From positions 1 through 45,660 of the forward strand of contig NZ_JAMHIV010000054.1 in assembly GCF_023897065.1 (NCBI RefSeq): a stretch of DNA of 45,660 nucleotides. Reading direction: 5' to 3'. Position numbers and translations under genes: made by a program. The notes under the pieces are model-generated. The model ran no database searches. It had not been told where the DNA came from and was given only the letters and a program-made list of their open reading frames with translations. Source of the stretch: Crossiella sp. SN42 (lineage in GTDB: Bacteria; Actinomycetota; Actinomycetes; Mycobacteriales; Pseudonocardiaceae). Numbering within the stretch: the first letter of the stretch is position 1; every line of letters begins with the position of its first letter. Below, in pieces: positions 14,630-25,177 of the stretch.

Positions 14630-16653
14630 CTCACGGTGAACTCCGGCGACGTGCCCGTGAACGCGGTGACCTTGGTGGACAAGGCTTTCGCGTCGCCGGA
14701 GTACACGATCCGGTACTTCCCGGGCTGGGCGTTGGCCGGGATGTCCCAGGTCACCGTGACGCGGGAGGCGGCCGCGCCCCAGCGGGCCCAGTGGAACTTG
14801 GTGGACCAGTCGCCGTCGTCGGCGACCCGCTTCCAGGTGCTGCCCTCCTGGCGCTGGACCTCCAGGTAGCTGCCGCCGCGGTGCAGGTTGTTGTTCGGGT
14901 GCGCGCCGGCGAACTCGACCTTCACCTGCTGGCCCTTGGTGTAGGAGGCCGACGGAGGAGTGACCGTGTCGCCGAAGTTGTGGCCGGTGGGCGGGGCGTC
15001 CAGGACCACGCCGGGCTGCACGGTCCACTTCGAGCCGGACAGGTCCGGCACCGCGGGGCCGGGGTTGGTGCCGCGCCCTGCCTTCAGGTCGCCTGCGACC
15101 CTGGCGAACTCCTGCTGGTAGGCGGGCAGCGCCCAGCGGCCGAACATGGTGTGGCCGCCCTCGTAGTCCTGCTGGTCGTACTCCTCCGGCGTGGTCAGGT
15201 AGCCCGAGTAGTCGTTGGTGTAGCCGGAGACCAGCACGTTCTCCAGCGGGGCCCCGGTCGCCGCGGCCACCGTCCTGCGCAGCCGCAGACCGGCCACGAT
15301 GGTGGTCTCCTTGGACATGGTGGCCAGGTAGAACTGGCCGATCTTGAGCACCTGCACCGGCAGGATCTTCGGGGTCAGGCCCAGCGAGCCGGTGTCCAGC
15401 AGGATGTCCTTGGGCGCCTGGCAGGCCCGCAGCTCCGGCGAGGCCTGGTAGCGGGCCTTGGTGACCAGTTCGATCAGCGGGTTGTTGCCGACCCCCTCCT
15501 TGAAGATGTCCGGGCCCGGCCCGTCCTCGGTGCTGCCCGCGGCGAAGGACGCGCCCATGGCCGCGCCACAGGTCTGGTGCGTTGCGCCGTCGCCGGTGAA
15601 CTCCGGGCGCACCGAGACGTTGCTGAAGTCCACGAAGGACATCCGGGAGCCGATGCTGCCGGTGACCGCGGTGCCGCCGCCGTCCAGCAGCCGCTTGGCC
15701 GCGGCGAACTGGCGCTCACCGATGATCTTGGTGTTCGCGATGTGGTCGCCGGTGGGACCGGTGCCCGGCTTCAGCGCCAGGTTCGGGCTCATGTCACCGG
15801 CGCTGGTCTGGGCGAAGGCGGCGACAAAACCGGGCGAGCCGCTGAGGTAGTCCACCCCGCTGACATCGCGCTCCCAGTGGTAGGACGCGTAACCCTTGTT
15901 GTCACCGGAGATCAGCTTGTGGTCCCCGCGCAAGCTGGTGCCGTGGGTGGCGAAGAAGTTCAGCGCGCCCACCGGCTTGCCGCCGCGCTCGAAGCGCAGC
16001 AACGTGGTCTGCGGGTCGATGCCCTGCGGGAAGTACGCCTTGTCCGCGGCCGGGTTCCGGTCGAAGGCCCGCCGCGACCGGTTCACGCTGGCATCCCGCA
16101 GCTCGCCCTTGCCCAGCCGCACCGTGCCCGGCGCCAGGTCCTGGTGCGCCAGCTTCACCGACTGCACGATGCCGTCCACGATCGCCTTGAACGTGTCGTC
16201 GTGGTAGCCGAAAGTCGTGATGTTGTAGAGCGAGTAGTGCGAGTACCCGCCCGGCCCGGAATGGGTGTGCGTGGCCGAGAGCGACAGGTTCGCGTCGGTG
16301 TACTGCCCGCCCAGCTCCTGTCCGAGCCGCTTGAGCACCGCCTGCCGGACGCTGGCGAAGATCTGCCCCACGTCCACCGTGACCAGCGCGACCCGTTGCG
16401 CCCCACCGGAGTCGGCCACCACGAACGCCCTGGACCGCTGCCGCTGGTGGATCCCGGCGGTCTGCTGGTCCAGCTTGGCGTAGCCCATCATGCCGCGCTC
16501 GGCCGGCTCACCCGTCACGTCGGCGATGCCCCGGCCCACCAGGTAGGTGTCCGCGGGCTCCGCCGACGCCGGGTCCAGCTGGGTCAGCACCCCGGCGCCG
16601 AGCAGGGCGGCCAGGACGAGGGTCAGGGCAGGTCTGATGCGGTGCAGGCGCAT
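14626..16653 (-). CDS. Secreted neutral/alkaline ceramidase
   Basis: The 675-aa protein hydrolyses ceramide to sphingosine and fatty acid (family knowledge). A signal peptide covers about residues 1-31 (ending DPASAEP). The N-terminal catalytic domain has GRGIADVTGEPAERGMMGY and the zinc-binding THTHSGPGGY (H129/H131). It also has NFFATHGTSL and the nucleophile serine in SAGDMSPN (S289). A C-terminal Ig-like domain starts near KWTVQPGV and ends at PEFTVS. The length matches bacterial neutral ceramidases. ATG 16653 is preceded by GGAAGGG and by a clear promoter with a dyad operator. Actinomycetes usually lack ceramide, so it may act on host or environmental sphingolipids (inference). Confidence 0.93.
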   Translation of the reverse strand: MRLHRIRPALTLVLAALLGAGVLTQLDPASAEPADTYLVGRGIADVTGEPAERGMMGYAKLDQQTAGIHQRQRSRAFVVADSGGAQRVALVTVDVGQIFASVRQAVLKRLGQELGGQYTDANLSLSATHTHSGPGGYSHYSLYNITTFGYHDDTFKAIVDGIVQSVKLAHQDLAPGTVRLGKGELRDASVNRSRRAFDRNPAADKAYFPQGIDPQTTLLRFERGGKPVGALNFFATHGTSLRGDHKLISGDNKGYASYHWERDVSGVDYLSGSPGFVAAFAQTSAGDMSPNLALKPGTGPTGDHIANTKIIGERQFAAAKRLLDGGGTAVTGSIGSRMSFVDFSNVSVRPEFTGDGATHQTCGAAMGASFAAGSTEDGPGPDIFKEGVGNNPLIELVTKARYQASPELRACQAPKDILLDTGSLGLTPKILPVQVLKIGQFYLATMSKETTIVAGLRLRRTVAAATGAPLENVLVSGYTNDYSGYLTTPEEYDQQDYEGGHTMFGRWALPAYQQEFARVAGDLKAGRGTNPGPAVPDLSGSKWTVQPGVVLDAPPTGHNFGDTVTPPSASYTKGQQVKVEFAGAHPNNNLHRGGSYLEVQRQEGSTWKRVADDGDWSTKFHWARWGAAASRVTVTWDIPANAQPGKYRIVYSGDAKALSTKVTAFTGTSPEFTVS

Positions 16654-16699
16654 GGGAATCAGCCCTTCCGGCCAGTGGTGGCTGTGACCTGGGACACGG

Positions 16700-16742
16700 C
16701 AAGCGTTCGCTTGAAGGTAGCGAGGGTCACGGCGAATGTGAA
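16700..16742 (-). promoter_or_regulatory. Ceramidase promoter with overlapping dyad operator
   Basis: On the minus strand, TTCACA (16737-16742) and TACCTT (16714-16719) are spaced 17 nt apart. Directly after the -10 box lies CAAGCG-TT-CGCTTG (16700-16713, plus strand), covering the probable start of transcription near 16707. GTGACC (16684-16689) and GGTCAC (16725-16730) form a second, nearly concentric inverted repeat. The arrangement suggests repression by a dimeric regulator not encoded adjacent to it. Confidence 0.6.
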
Positions 16743-16776
16743 CCCATCTCACGTATGGCGGCGGTGGATCACGCCG

Positions 16777-16937
16777 GGCGGTGTCTGGTGGATCTCGGTC
16801 GATGAGCGCCGGAGTCCAGGTCGCCCCTGGCGGTGCTGCCGAGGCGGCCTCGTACTGGGCGTACTTGGTCGTCTCGGCAGCGCCGCCAGGGGTGAGCTGG
16901 GCCCGGCGATCGCGGCCGAGATCCACCAGACACCGCC
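16777..16937. repeat. Element C: giant nested hairpin upstream of murE
   Basis: The outer arms GGCGGTGTCTGGTGGATCTC plus GG (16777-16798) and 16916-16937 pair perfectly over 22 bp. CGAT (16800-16803) and CGCCGG (16807-16812) pair with ATCG (16909-16912) and CCGGCG (16903-16908). The inner arms CCCCTGGCGGTGCTGCCGAG (16824-16843) and 16873-16892 pair at 19 of 20 positions, with the twentieth a T-G. A 29-nt tip contains GTAC-TGGGC-GTAC. The plan (two long stems with a small internal loop, about 160 bp) is the same as hairpins 1 and 3 of element A, but the sequence is unrelated. It lies between the divergent ceramidase and murE promoters. Confidence 0.85.
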
Positions 16938-16978
16938 TAGCACAGCAAGGCCGTGCTAGGCCACTCAGCGCACGCCGG

Positions 16979-16984
16979 TAGCCT
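16979..16984 (+). promoter_or_regulatory. -10 box of leaderless murE transcript
   Basis: TAGCCT lies 7 nt before the GTG start of murE, and no ribosome site is visible. This is the likely main promoter of the whole mur-fts block here. Confidence 0.55.
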
Positions 16985-16991
16985 CTCGCGC

Positions 16992-18578
16992 GTGCCATCA
17001 GTGGTCGCTACAGCCCCGCCTCGTCCCTCGCTGACCGAGCCGGTCCGACTGGACGAGCTAGCCGGCATGGTCGGCGCCGTTCTCGCTGGTGACAACGGAC
17101 GCGAGCACGCGGCGGTCCGGGTCACCGGCGCCACCCTGCGCGCCCAGCAGGCCCAGCCAGGAGATCTTTTCGCCGGTCTGCCCGGCGCCCGCGCGCACGG
17201 GGCCGCGTTCACCGCCCAGGCGGTCGAGGGCGGCGCGGTCGCGGTGCTCACCGACGCCGCGGGCGCGGAACTGCCCGAGGTGCGCGAGTCCGGCCTGCCC
17301 GTGCTGGTGCACCCCGATCCGCGGGCGGTGCTGGGCGCGCTGGCCGCGCGGATCTACGGCAACCCCTCCGACCGGCTGTCCATCATCGGCATCACCGGCA
17401 CCTCGGGGAAAACCACCGTCAGCACGCTGATCGAGGCCGGGCTGCGCGCCGCGGGCCGCACCACCGGGCTGATCGGCACCGTCGCCACCGTGATCGCCGG
17501 GCAGCGCCTGGACAGCGCGTTCACCACCCCGGAAGCCCCCGACCTGCAAGCCCTGTTCGCGCTGATGCTGGAGCGCGGGGTCAGCGACGTGGCCATGGAG
17601 GTCTCCAGCCACGCGCTCGCCCTCGGCCGGGTCGCCGGCACCCACTTCGCGGTCGGCGCCTTCACCAACCTGTCCCAGGACCACCTGGACTTCCACGCCG
17701 ACATGGAGGACTACTTCGCCGCCAAGGCCAAGCTGTTCGACGGCCGCGCGGACAAGGCGGTCGTGGTGGTGGACAACGAGTGGGGCCGCAGGCTGGTCAC
17801 CGAGGACACCGTCACCGTCTCCCTCGGCGGCGAGGCGACCTGGCGGGCACTGGAGATCAGCACCGAGACCACCGGCATCCAGCGCTTCCGCGCCCTCGGC
17901 CCGGACGGCATCGAGCTGAAGCTGGCCATCCGGCTGCCCGGCGACTTCAACGTGTCCAACGCGCTGCTGGCCGCCGCCTGCCTGCACGCGGCCGGGGTGC
18001 CGGACGCGGCCATCATCGAGGGCCTCTCCAGCGTGGACGTGCCCGGCCGGATGGAACGGGTGGTGCGCGGCCAGGACTTCACCGCCGTGGTCGACTACTC
18101 GCACAAGCCCGGCGCGGTGGCCGCGGTGCTGGACTCGGTGCGCGAACAGGCCAAGGACAGCCGGATCATCCTGGTGCTGGGCTGCGGCGGCGACCGGGAC
18201 AGCGCCAAGCGCCCGCTGATGGGCGAGGCCGCGGCCCGCCGCGCCGAGCTGACCATCGTCACCGACGACAACCCGCGCACCGAGGACCCGGCCGCGATCA
18301 GGGCCGCCATGCTGGCCGGCGCGCGCGCCGTGCCGGAGAGCGAGCGCGGCGAGGTCGTCGAGGTCGGCGACCGCGGCGCGGCCATCCGCGAGGCGGTCCG
18401 CCGTGCAGGCCCCGGCGACGTGGTGGTGGTCGCGGGCAAGGGCCACGAGACGGGGCAGGAGATCAACGGGGTCGTGCATCCGTTCGACGACCGCCAGGTA
18501 CTGGCCGAGGCCATTGACGCGCGGCTGACTGACAACCCGGGCGCCGCTTCCGGCGTCCACCCCACGGAGGGTTCATGA
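16992..18578 (+). CDS. murE: UDP-MurNAc-L-Ala-D-Glu:meso-diaminopimelate ligase MurE
   Basis: The 528-aa cytoplasmic Mur ligase adds meso-DAP to the peptidoglycan precursor. The P-loop is GTSGKTT at about residues 136-142. Substrate blocks TTPEAPDLQ and MEVSSHAL follow. The DAP-specific motif DNPR is in TDDNPRTED, near residue 427. GTG 16992 is chosen over upstream in-frame codons because of the -10 box 7 nt before it. murF overlaps the stop by 4 nt. The usual upstream neighbours mraZ, rsmH, ftsL and ftsI are not present; a ceramidase gene and element C stand in their place. Confidence 0.97.
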   Translation: MPSVVATAPPRPSLTEPVRLDELAGMVGAVLAGDNGREHAAVRVTGATLRAQQAQPGDLFAGLPGARAHGAAFTAQAVEGGAVAVLTDAAGAELPEVRESGLPVLVHPDPRAVLGALAARIYGNPSDRLSIIGITGTSGKTTVSTLIEAGLRAAGRTTGLIGTVATVIAGQRLDSAFTTPEAPDLQALFALMLERGVSDVAMEVSSHALALGRVAGTHFAVGAFTNLSQDHLDFHADMEDYFAAKAKLFDGRADKAVVVVDNEWGRRLVTEDTVTVSLGGEATWRALEISTETTGIQRFRALGPDGIELKLAIRLPGDFNVSNALLAAACLHAAGVPDAAIIEGLSSVDVPGRMERVVRGQDFTAVVDYSHKPGAVAAVLDSVREQAKDSRIILVLGCGGDRDSAKRPLMGEAAARRAELTIVTDDNPRTEDPAAIRAAMLAGARAVPESERGEVVEVGDRGAAIREAVRRAGPGDVVVVAGKGHETGQEINGVVHPFDDRQVLAEAIDARLTDNPGAASGVHPTEGS

Positions 18579-20050
18579 TTCCGCTCAGTCTCGCCGAGAT
18601 CGCCGAGGCGGTCGGCGGGCGCCTGCACAACACTGACGGCAGCCCGAAGATCACCGGCAGCGTGGAGTTCGACTCCCGCCAGTTGACCGAGGGCGGCCTG
18701 TTCCTGGCGCTGCCCGGTCAGCAGGTGGACGGCCACGACTTCGCCGCCGCCGCGGTCAAGGCCGGCGCGGCCGGGGTGCTGGCGGCCAGGGAGGTGGACG
18801 CGCCCGCGGTGATCGTGCCGCCGGTGGCCGAGGCCAACCACAGCTCCTACGTGCTCACCGGCGACACCGACGGCTCCGGCGCCGCGGTACTTGCCGCGCT
18901 CAGCAAGCTCGCCCGGCTCTCCGTGGACACCCTGGCCCGCGAGGGCCTGGCCGTGGTCGGGGTGACCGGCTCCTCCGGCAAGACCTCGACCAAGGACCTC
19001 ATCGCCCAGGTCCTGGAGCCGATGGGCCCCACGGTCGCGCCGCCCGGCTCGTTCAACAACGAGCTCGGCCACCCGTGGACCGCGCTGCGCGCCGAGGCGG
19101 CCACCCGCTTCCTGGTGCTGGAGCTCTCCGCCCGCGGCGTCGGCCACATCGGCCAGCTGTGCCGGACCGCGCCGCCGCGGATCGGCGTGGTGACCAACGT
19201 GGGCTCCGCGCACCTCGGCGAGTTCGGCTCCCAGGAGGCGGTCGCCCAGACCAAGGGCGAGCTGCCCGAGTCGCTGCCCTCGGCCGAGGAGGGCGGGGTC
19301 GCCGTGCTCAACGCCGACGACCCGCTGGTCGCCGCGATGGCCGGGCGCAGCAAAGCCAAGATCGTCTTCTTCGGGACCGACCCGAAAGCCACCGTGCGCG
19401 CCGAGGACGTCGACCTCGACGAGCAGGCCCGCGCCACCTTCCGCCTGGTCTCCCCGCAGGGGGAGGCGGAGGTCAAGCTCGGCCTGCACGGCGTGCACCA
19501 CGTGTCCAACGCGCTGGCCGCCGCCGCGGTCGCGCTGGAGCTGGGCGCGACACCCGCGGAGGTCGCCGAGCGGCTCTCCGCGGCGCGACGGGTCTCCGCC
19601 CGCCGCATGGAGGTCACCACCCGCGACGACGGCGTCACGGTGGTCAACGATTCGTACAACGCCAACCCGGAGTCGGTGCGCGCCGCGCTCAAGACCCTGG
19701 CCGCCATGAGCCGCACGGAGCCGCGCCGCCGCAGCTGGGCCGTGCTCGGCGTGATGGCCGAACTGGGCGAGGACAGCATCGCCGCGCACGACGCGATCGG
19801 CCGGTACGCGGTCCGGTTGGACGTCAACCGGCTCGTCGTGATCGGCGAGCAGGCGGCCGCGATGCACCAGGGCGCGTACCTCGAAGGGTCATGGGGAGAG
19901 GAGTCCGTACTCGTGCCGGACGTCGACGCCGCCATCGCGCTGCTGCGCGAACAGGTGCGGCCAGGGGACGTCGTGCTGGTGAAGGCGAGCAAGGCGGCCG
20001 CGCTGTGGCGGGTCGCCGACGCGCTGCTCGATGGCGGTGACACCGCGTGA
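18575..20050 (+). CDS. murF: UDP-MurNAc-tripeptide:D-Ala-D-Ala ligase MurF
   Basis: The 491-aa ligase completes the UDP-MurNAc-pentapeptide. It shows the N-terminal [16 protein letters not shown], the P-loop [12 protein letters not shown], the adenine-site [23 protein letters not shown] and [11 protein letters not shown]. It overlaps both murE and mraY by 4 nt (ATGA and GTGA), so the three are translationally coupled. Confidence 0.97.
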   Translation: MIPLSLAEIAEAVGGRLHNTDGSPKITGSVEFDSRQLTEGGLFLALPGQQVDGHDFAAAAVKAGAAGVLAAREVDAPAVIVPPVAEANHSSYVLTGDTDGSGAAVLAALSKLARLSVDTLAREGLAVVGVTGSSGKTSTKDLIAQVLEPMGPTVAPPGSFNNELGHPWTALRAEAATRFLVLELSARGVGHIGQLCRTAPPRIGVVTNVGSAHLGEFGSQEAVAQTKGELPESLPSAEEGGVAVLNADDPLVAAMAGRSKAKIVFFGTDPKATVRAEDVDLDEQARATFRLVSPQGEAEVKLGLHGVHHVSNALAAAAVALELGATPAEVAERLSAARRVSARRMEVTTRDDGVTVVNDSYNANPESVRAALKTLAAMSRTEPRRRSWAVLGVMAELGEDSIAAHDAIGRYAVRLDVNRLVVIGEQAAAMHQGAYLEGSWGEESVLVPDVDAAIALLREQVRPGDVVLVKASKAAALWRVADALLDGGDTA

Positions 20051-21141
20051 AGGGCATTCTCGTCGCGGCCGCGATCGCGCTGATGGTCTCCATCCTGCTC
20101 ACCCCCTACCTGATCAAGGTCTTCTCCCGGCAGGGCTTCGGCCAGGAGATCAGGGAAGAGGGTCCCCAGCACCACCAGACCAAGCGCGGCACCCCCACCA
20201 TGGGCGGTATCGCGATCCTGCTGGCCATGTGGGCCGGCTACGGCACCAGCCACCTGTTCGTCTACCTGACCAGGGGAGCGAACGAGCAGGTCGGCCCGAC
20301 CGCCTCCGGCATCCTGGTGCTGTTCCTGACCACCGGCCTCGGCCTGGTCGGCTTCCTGGACGACTTCATCAAGATCCGCAAGGCCCGCAACCTGGGCCTG
20401 TCCGGCACCGCGAAGATCGTCGGCCAGGTGCTCACCGCGACCGTCTTCGGCTACCTCGTCTTGCAGTTCCCGGACGCCAGCGACTACCACCTCACCCCTG
20501 CCTCGGTGAACCTGTCCTTCGTCCGGGACATCTCGATCATCTCCTTCGGCGCCATCGGGTTCATCATCTTCTGCAACCTGCTGGTGGCGGGCTGGTCCAA
20601 CGCGGTCAACCTGACCGACGGCCTGGACGGCCTGGCCGCTGGCACCGCGGCGATGGTGCTGGGCACCTACGTGGTCATCTCGTTCTGGCAGTTCCGGCTG
20701 GACTGCTCCGAGCGCCTCAACCCGGCCTGCTACTACGTCCGCGACCCGCTGGACCTGGCGATCGTGGCCGCCGCGGCGATGGCCGGCTGCGTCGGCTTCC
20801 TCTGGTGGAACGCGGCTCCCGCCAAGATCTTCATGGGCGACACCGGCTCGCTGGCCCTCGGCGGCCTGGTCGCCGGCCTGGCCATCACCACCCGCACCGA
20901 GCTGCTGATGTTCGTCGTCGGCGGCCTGTTCGTGGTCGAGGTGCTCTCGGTCAGCCTGCAGATCATGGTCTTCCGCACCACAAAACGAAGACTGTTCCGG
21001 ATGGCCCCGTTCCACCACCACTTCGAGCTAGCGGGCTGGGCGGAAACCACGGTGATCATCAGGTTCTGGCTGATGGGCGGCATCTGCTGCATGATCGGCC
21101 TCGGCCTGTTCTACAGCGAGTGGCTGGCCTCGGGCGGATGA
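20047..21141 (+). CDS. mraY: Phospho-MurNAc-pentapeptide transferase MraY
   Basis: The 364-aa integral membrane enzyme links the muropeptide to undecaprenyl phosphate (lipid I). It has about ten membrane helices. Active-site blocks are [46 protein letters not shown] and the cytoplasmic [10 protein letters not shown]. It starts at a GTG overlapping the murF stop. Confidence 0.97.
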   Translation: MKGILVAAAIALMVSILLTPYLIKVFSRQGFGQEIREEGPQHHQTKRGTPTMGGIAILLAMWAGYGTSHLFVYLTRGANEQVGPTASGILVLFLTTGLGLVGFLDDFIKIRKARNLGLSGTAKIVGQVLTATVFGYLVLQFPDASDYHLTPASVNLSFVRDISIISFGAIGFIIFCNLLVAGWSNAVNLTDGLDGLAAGTAAMVLGTYVVISFWQFRLDCSERLNPACYYVRDPLDLAIVAAAAMAGCVGFLWWNAAPAKIFMGDTGSLALGGLVAGLAITTRTELLMFVVGGLFVVEVLSVSLQIMVFRTTKRRLFRMAPFHHHFELAGWAETTVIIRFWLMGGICCMIGLGLFYSEWLASGG

Positions 21142-22520
21142 GCCCGTCCCAGTTCAGCGGCGCCTCGGTCCTCGTCGCGGGGGCCGGGGTGTCCGGTCTG
21201 TCCGCCGCCCAGGCCCTGGCCGACCTCGGCGCCAAGGTCACCGTCACCGACGGCAACGCCGCCCGGCTGGCCGCCATCACCGAGTTCGCCACCGCGCTTT
21301 CGCTCACCGAGCCGCCGCCGGGCACCGACCTGGTGGTCACCAGCCCCGGCTGGCGGCCGGACACCCCGCTGCTGGCCGCGGCCGCCGACGCGGGCATCGA
21401 GGTCATCGGCGAGGTCGAGCTGGCCTGGCGGCTGGACCAGGAGGCCCCGGACGGCCCGCGCGAGTGGCTGGTGGTCACCGGCACCAACGGCAAGACCACC
21501 ACCGTCGGCATGCTGGAGCACATCCTGCGCGCGGCCGGCGCGGACGCGGTGGCCTGCGGCAACGTCGGGCTGCCGGTGGTGGACGCGGTCCGCGCCGGGC
21601 ACCGGGTGCTCGCCGTGGAGCTGTCCAGCTTCCAGCTGCACTGGTCGCCCTCGGTGCGGCCCAGCGCGGGCGCGCTGCTCAACATCGCCGAGGACCACCT
21701 GGACTGGCACGGCTCCCTGGCGGCCTACGCGGGCGCCAAGGCCGCGGTGCTCACCGGCAAGGTGGCCATCGGCAACCTGGACGACCCGATCGTGGCCGGG
21801 CTGCTGGCCGAGTGCCCGGCCCCGCGCAAGATCGGCGTCACCCTGGGCGAGCCGGAGCCGGGCCAGTTCGGCGTCTCCGGCGGCAACCTGGTGGACCGGG
21901 TCACCGAGCCCACTCCCACCGGGGCCGTGCTCACCGAGGCCGCCGCGATCCGCCCGCCGGGACCGCCCGGCATCGCCGACGCGCTCATCGCCGCCGCGCT
22001 GGCCCGCGCGCACGGCGTCCCCGCCGGGGCCGTGCGCACCGGACTGGCGAACTTCCAGCCGATCGTGCACCGGGCCAGCCCGGTCGCCGAGGTCAACGGC
22101 GTGCGCTACATCGACGACTCCAAGGCCACCAACCCGCACGCGGCCGCCTCCTCCCTGCACGCCCACGACCGGGTGATCTGGGTGGCCGGCGGCCTGCTCA
22201 AGGGCGCCTCGGTGGAGCAGCTGGTGGCCGAGGCCGCGCCCCGGCTGGCCGGGGTGGTGCTGATCGGCCAGGACCGGGAGGTGATCGCCGCCGCGCTGGC
22301 GCGACACGCCCCCGAGGTCCCCGTGCACACGGTGACGGAGGGGGACGATAAGGCCATGGTGTCGGTGGTGAGAGCGGCGAGCGCAATGGCACGACCGGGT
22401 GATGTTGTCCTACTGGCGCCCGCGGCTGCCTCGATGGACATGTTCACCGACTACACCCACCGGGGCCGCGCCTTCGCGCAGGCCGTGCGAGAGGTGCTCC
22501 AAGCTCCTGAGGCGGGGTGA
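21138..22520 (+). CDS. murD: UDP-MurNAc-L-alanine:D-glutamate ligase MurD
   Basis: The 460-aa ligase has an N-terminal Rossmann domain ([15 protein letters not shown]), the P-loop [19 protein letters not shown], and the C-terminal [13 protein letters not shown] and [22 protein letters not shown] 21138 overlaps the mraY stop (ATGA). ftsW follows 7 nt after its stop. Confidence 0.97.
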   Translation: MSPSQFSGASVLVAGAGVSGLSAAQALADLGAKVTVTDGNAARLAAITEFATALSLTEPPPGTDLVVTSPGWRPDTPLLAAAADAGIEVIGEVELAWRLDQEAPDGPREWLVVTGTNGKTTTVGMLEHILRAAGADAVACGNVGLPVVDAVRAGHRVLAVELSSFQLHWSPSVRPSAGALLNIAEDHLDWHGSLAAYAGAKAAVLTGKVAIGNLDDPIVAGLLAECPAPRKIGVTLGEPEPGQFGVSGGNLVDRVTEPTPTGAVLTEAAAIRPPGPPGIADALIAAALARAHGVPAGAVRTGLANFQPIVHRASPVAEVNGVRYIDDSKATNPHAAASSLHAHDRVIWVAGGLLKGASVEQLVAEAAPRLAGVVLIGQDREVIAAALARHAPEVPVHTVTEGDDKAMVSVVRAASAMARPGDVVLLAPAAASMDMFTDYTHRGRAFAQAVREVLQAPEAG

Positions 22521-22527
22521 AGCCGGG

Positions 22528-23946
22528 ATGCCCCGACGGACCCGCCGGACCTCCCGGGTCTCCTGGCGCTCGGCGCTGACCGCCTGGCTGAGCAGGCCGC
22601 TGGCCGACTTCCACCTGGTGCTGGCGATCTTCGGCCTGCTCACCATCCTCGGCCTGGTCATGGTGCTGTCGGCCTCGATCCCGGACAGCCTGAACAAGTT
22701 CAACTCCGGCTACGTGATCTTTGCCAAGCAGCTGGCCTACGTGGTGGTCGGCCTTGGCCTGTTCTGGATCGCGCTGCGGCTGCCCGCCAGAACCCTGCGC
22801 CGGCTGAGCATCCCGGCCATGGTGGTCAGCCTGCTGCTGCTGATCCTGGTGCTGGTGCCGGGCATCGGCGCCGAGCTGAACAAGGCGCGCAGCTGGTTCA
22901 AGCTCGGCCCGCTGTCCTTCCAGCCGGTGGAACCGGCCAAGGTCGCGCTGGTGCTCTGGGGCGCGCACGTGCTGGCCACCAAACGCGCCATGCTGCACCA
23001 GTGGCGGCACCTGCTGGTGCCCCTGGTGCCCGCGGCGCTGATGATGTTCGCCCTGCTCATGCTGCAACCCGACCTCGGCTCCACCATCACCCTCGCGGTG
23101 ATCGTGCTGTCCCTGCTGTGGTTCGCCGGCGCGCCGCTGCGGCTGTTCGGCGTGATCGCCCTGGGCGCGGTCACCGGCGCGATCGCGCTGGCCATGTCCG
23201 CGGCCTACCGGCTGGAACGCCTGACCTCCTTCTTCGACCCCACCGCGGACCCGACCGCCTCCTACCAGTCCACGCAGGCGCTCTACGCCCTCGGCGACGG
23301 CGGCATCTTCGGGGTCGGCCTCGGCCAGGGCAAGGCCAAGTGGAGCTACCTGCCCAACGTGCACAACGACTTCATCTACGCGGTGATCGGCGAGGAGCTC
23401 GGCCTGATCGGCGCGCTGCTGGTGCTGGTGCTCTTCGGCCTGCTCGCCTACGTCGGCCTGCGCATCTCCCAGCGCAACACCGACCCGTGGATCCGGCTGG
23501 TCTCGGCCACCCTCACGGTGTGGCTGGTGGCCCAGGCCGCGATCAACATCGGCTATGTGGTCGGCCTGCTCCCGGTCACCGGCCTGACCCTGCCGATGAT
23601 CTCCTCCGGCGGCACCTCGGCCGCGGTGACCATGCTGGTCTTCGGCATCCTGGCCAACAACACCCGGCACGAGCCGGAGGCCGTGGCCGCGCTGCGCACC
23701 CTCGGCCCCGGCCGGGTCGGCAAGCTGCTCCGGCTGCCCGCCCCCGAGCCCTACCGGCCGCCTGCCAAGCGCAAGCCGGTCCGCCCGTCCACCCCGCCCC
23801 GCCAGGCAGGCCGCCCGGTGCGCGCGGCCGCCCACCAGGCCGCCACGGCCCAGGACGACCGCCGGCGCACCAGGCGCAACACCGGCAGCCCGGATCCACG
23901 GCGCAGAGCGGGATACCCGAACAGCAGAGAAGGCCGCATCCGCTGA
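22528..23946 (+). CDS. ftsW: FtsW, SEDS-family septal peptidoglycan glycosyltransferase
   Basis: This 472-aa polytopic protein polymerises lipid II at the septum with a partner class B PBP. SEDS signatures are [61 protein letters not shown] and [12 protein letters not shown]. The C-terminal 75 residues form a basic, Pro/Arg-rich cytoplasmic tail ([17 protein letters not shown]) typical of actinobacteria. ATG 22528 was taken since membrane segments begin 30 codons later. The expected partner FtsI is not encoded in this window. Confidence 0.95.
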   Translation: MPRRTRRTSRVSWRSALTAWLSRPLADFHLVLAIFGLLTILGLVMVLSASIPDSLNKFNSGYVIFAKQLAYVVVGLGLFWIALRLPARTLRRLSIPAMVVSLLLLILVLVPGIGAELNKARSWFKLGPLSFQPVEPAKVALVLWGAHVLATKRAMLHQWRHLLVPLVPAALMMFALLMLQPDLGSTITLAVIVLSLLWFAGAPLRLFGVIALGAVTGAIALAMSAAYRLERLTSFFDPTADPTASYQSTQALYALGDGGIFGVGLGQGKAKWSYLPNVHNDFIYAVIGEELGLIGALLVLVLFGLLAYVGLRISQRNTDPWIRLVSATLTVWLVAQAAINIGYVVGLLPVTGLTLPMISSGGTSAAVTMLVFGILANNTRHEPEAVAALRTLGPGRVGKLLRLPAPEPYRPPAKRKPVRPSTPPRQAGRPVRAAAHQAATAQDDRRRTRRNTGSPDPRRRAGYPNSREGRIR

Positions 23947-24073
23947 TCGGCACCGGCCATGGCACTGCGTAGCGCCCCGGGCGCACGCAGTGTCACAGGC
24001 CGATTTTGTTACCCTCGCGGCCATCCGCATCCCCATGTCGACGCCTGGGATACCGGGCTGGAGGACTTCCGCA
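23947..24073 (+). promoter_or_regulatory. 127-bp gap before murG, the largest break in the mur block
   Basis: The dense overlap of the mur genes is interrupted here. GTTACCCT around 24007-24014 could hold a -10 box, and GGAGGAC lies before the murG GTG. An internal promoter is possible but unproven. Confidence 0.3.
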
Positions 24074-25177
24074 GTGTCTGGTGAAACCGTCCGAAGTGGA
24101 CCCTGTGTCGTCGTCGCCGGAGGCGGCACCGCCGGGCACATCGAGCCCGCGCTGGCCCTGGCCGACGCGGTGCGCCGGATCCGGCCCGATGCCAGGGTGA
24201 TCGCACTGGGCACCGAGCGGGGCCTGGAGACCAAGATCGTGCCGGCCCGCGGCTACCAGCTGGAGCTGATCCCCCCGGTGCCGATGCCGCGCAAGCCCAC
24301 CCCCGAGCTGCTCCGGCTGCCGCTGAAGGTCAGGGACGCGGTCCGCCGCACCCGCGAGGTCCTCGACCGGCACGGCGCGGACGTGGTGGTCGGCTTCGGC
24401 GGCTACGTGGCGCTGCCCGCCTACCTGGCCGCCCGCGGCCGGGTGCCGATCGTGGTGCACGAGGCCAACGCGCGCACCGGCCTGGCCAACAAGGTCGGTG
24501 CCCGCTTCGCCGCCGCGGTGGCCGCCGCGGTGCCCGGCAGCGGCCTGCCCGGCGCCAAGGTCATCGGCATCCCGCTGCGCCAGTCCATCACCACCCTGGA
24601 CCGGGCCGCGCTGCGCGACGAGGCCCGCCGGTTCTTCGGCCTGCACCCCACCGCCCCCTGCCTGCTGGTGGTCGGCGGCTCCCAGGGCGCGCGCTCGATC
24701 AACACCGCGGTCTCCGCCTCGGCCAGCCAGTTCGCCGCGGCCGGCATCGGCGTGCTGCACGCGCACGGGCCCAAGAACACCGTGGCCGTGCAGCAGGTGC
24801 CGCACGCGCCCGCCTACGTGCCGGTGCCCTACCTGGAGCGGATGGACCTGGCCTACGCCGCCGCGGACGCGGTGCTCTGCCGCTCCGGCGCGATGACCGT
24901 GGCCGAGGTCTCCGCGCTCGGCCTGCCCGCGGTGTTCGTGCCGCTGCCGATCGGCAACGGCGAGCAGGCGCTCAACGCCAACCCGGTGGTGGACAACGGC
25001 GGCGGCCTGCTCATCCCGGACAGCGAGCTGACCGCCCAGCGGATCTCCGAGCAGGTCATCCCGATGCTGCGGGACCCGGAGCGGCTGGCCAAGATGGGCG
25101 CGGCGGCCCAGTCCGGCGGACACCGCGAGGCCGACATGGTGCTGGCCCGCATGGTGCTGGACCAGGTGCGCCGGTGA
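24074..25177 (+). CDS. murG: UDP-GlcNAc:lipid I GlcNAc transferase MurG
   Basis: The 367-aa GT-B enzyme makes lipid II at the inner membrane face. It has the N-terminal loop [33 protein letters not shown], the uridine-binding [12 protein letters not shown], and [17 protein letters not shown] with [16 protein letters not shown] 24074 is preferred to the in-frame start at 23990 because GGAGGAC sits 8 nt upstream and the glycine-rich loop is then at the usual position near residue 15. murC overlaps its stop (GTGA). Confidence 0.96.
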   Translation: MSGETVRSGPCVVVAGGGTAGHIEPALALADAVRRIRPDARVIALGTERGLETKIVPARGYQLELIPPVPMPRKPTPELLRLPLKVRDAVRRTREVLDRHGADVVVGFGGYVALPAYLAARGRVPIVVHEANARTGLANKVGARFAAAVAAAVPGSGLPGAKVIGIPLRQSITTLDRAALRDEARRFFGLHPTAPCLLVVGGSQGARSINTAVSASASQFAAAGIGVLHAHGPKNTVAVQQVPHAPAYVPVPYLERMDLAYAAADAVLCRSGAMTVAEVSALGLPAVFVPLPIGNGEQALNANPVVDNGGGLLIPDSELTAQRISEQVIPMLRDPERLAKMGAAAQSGGHREADMVLARMVLDQVRR

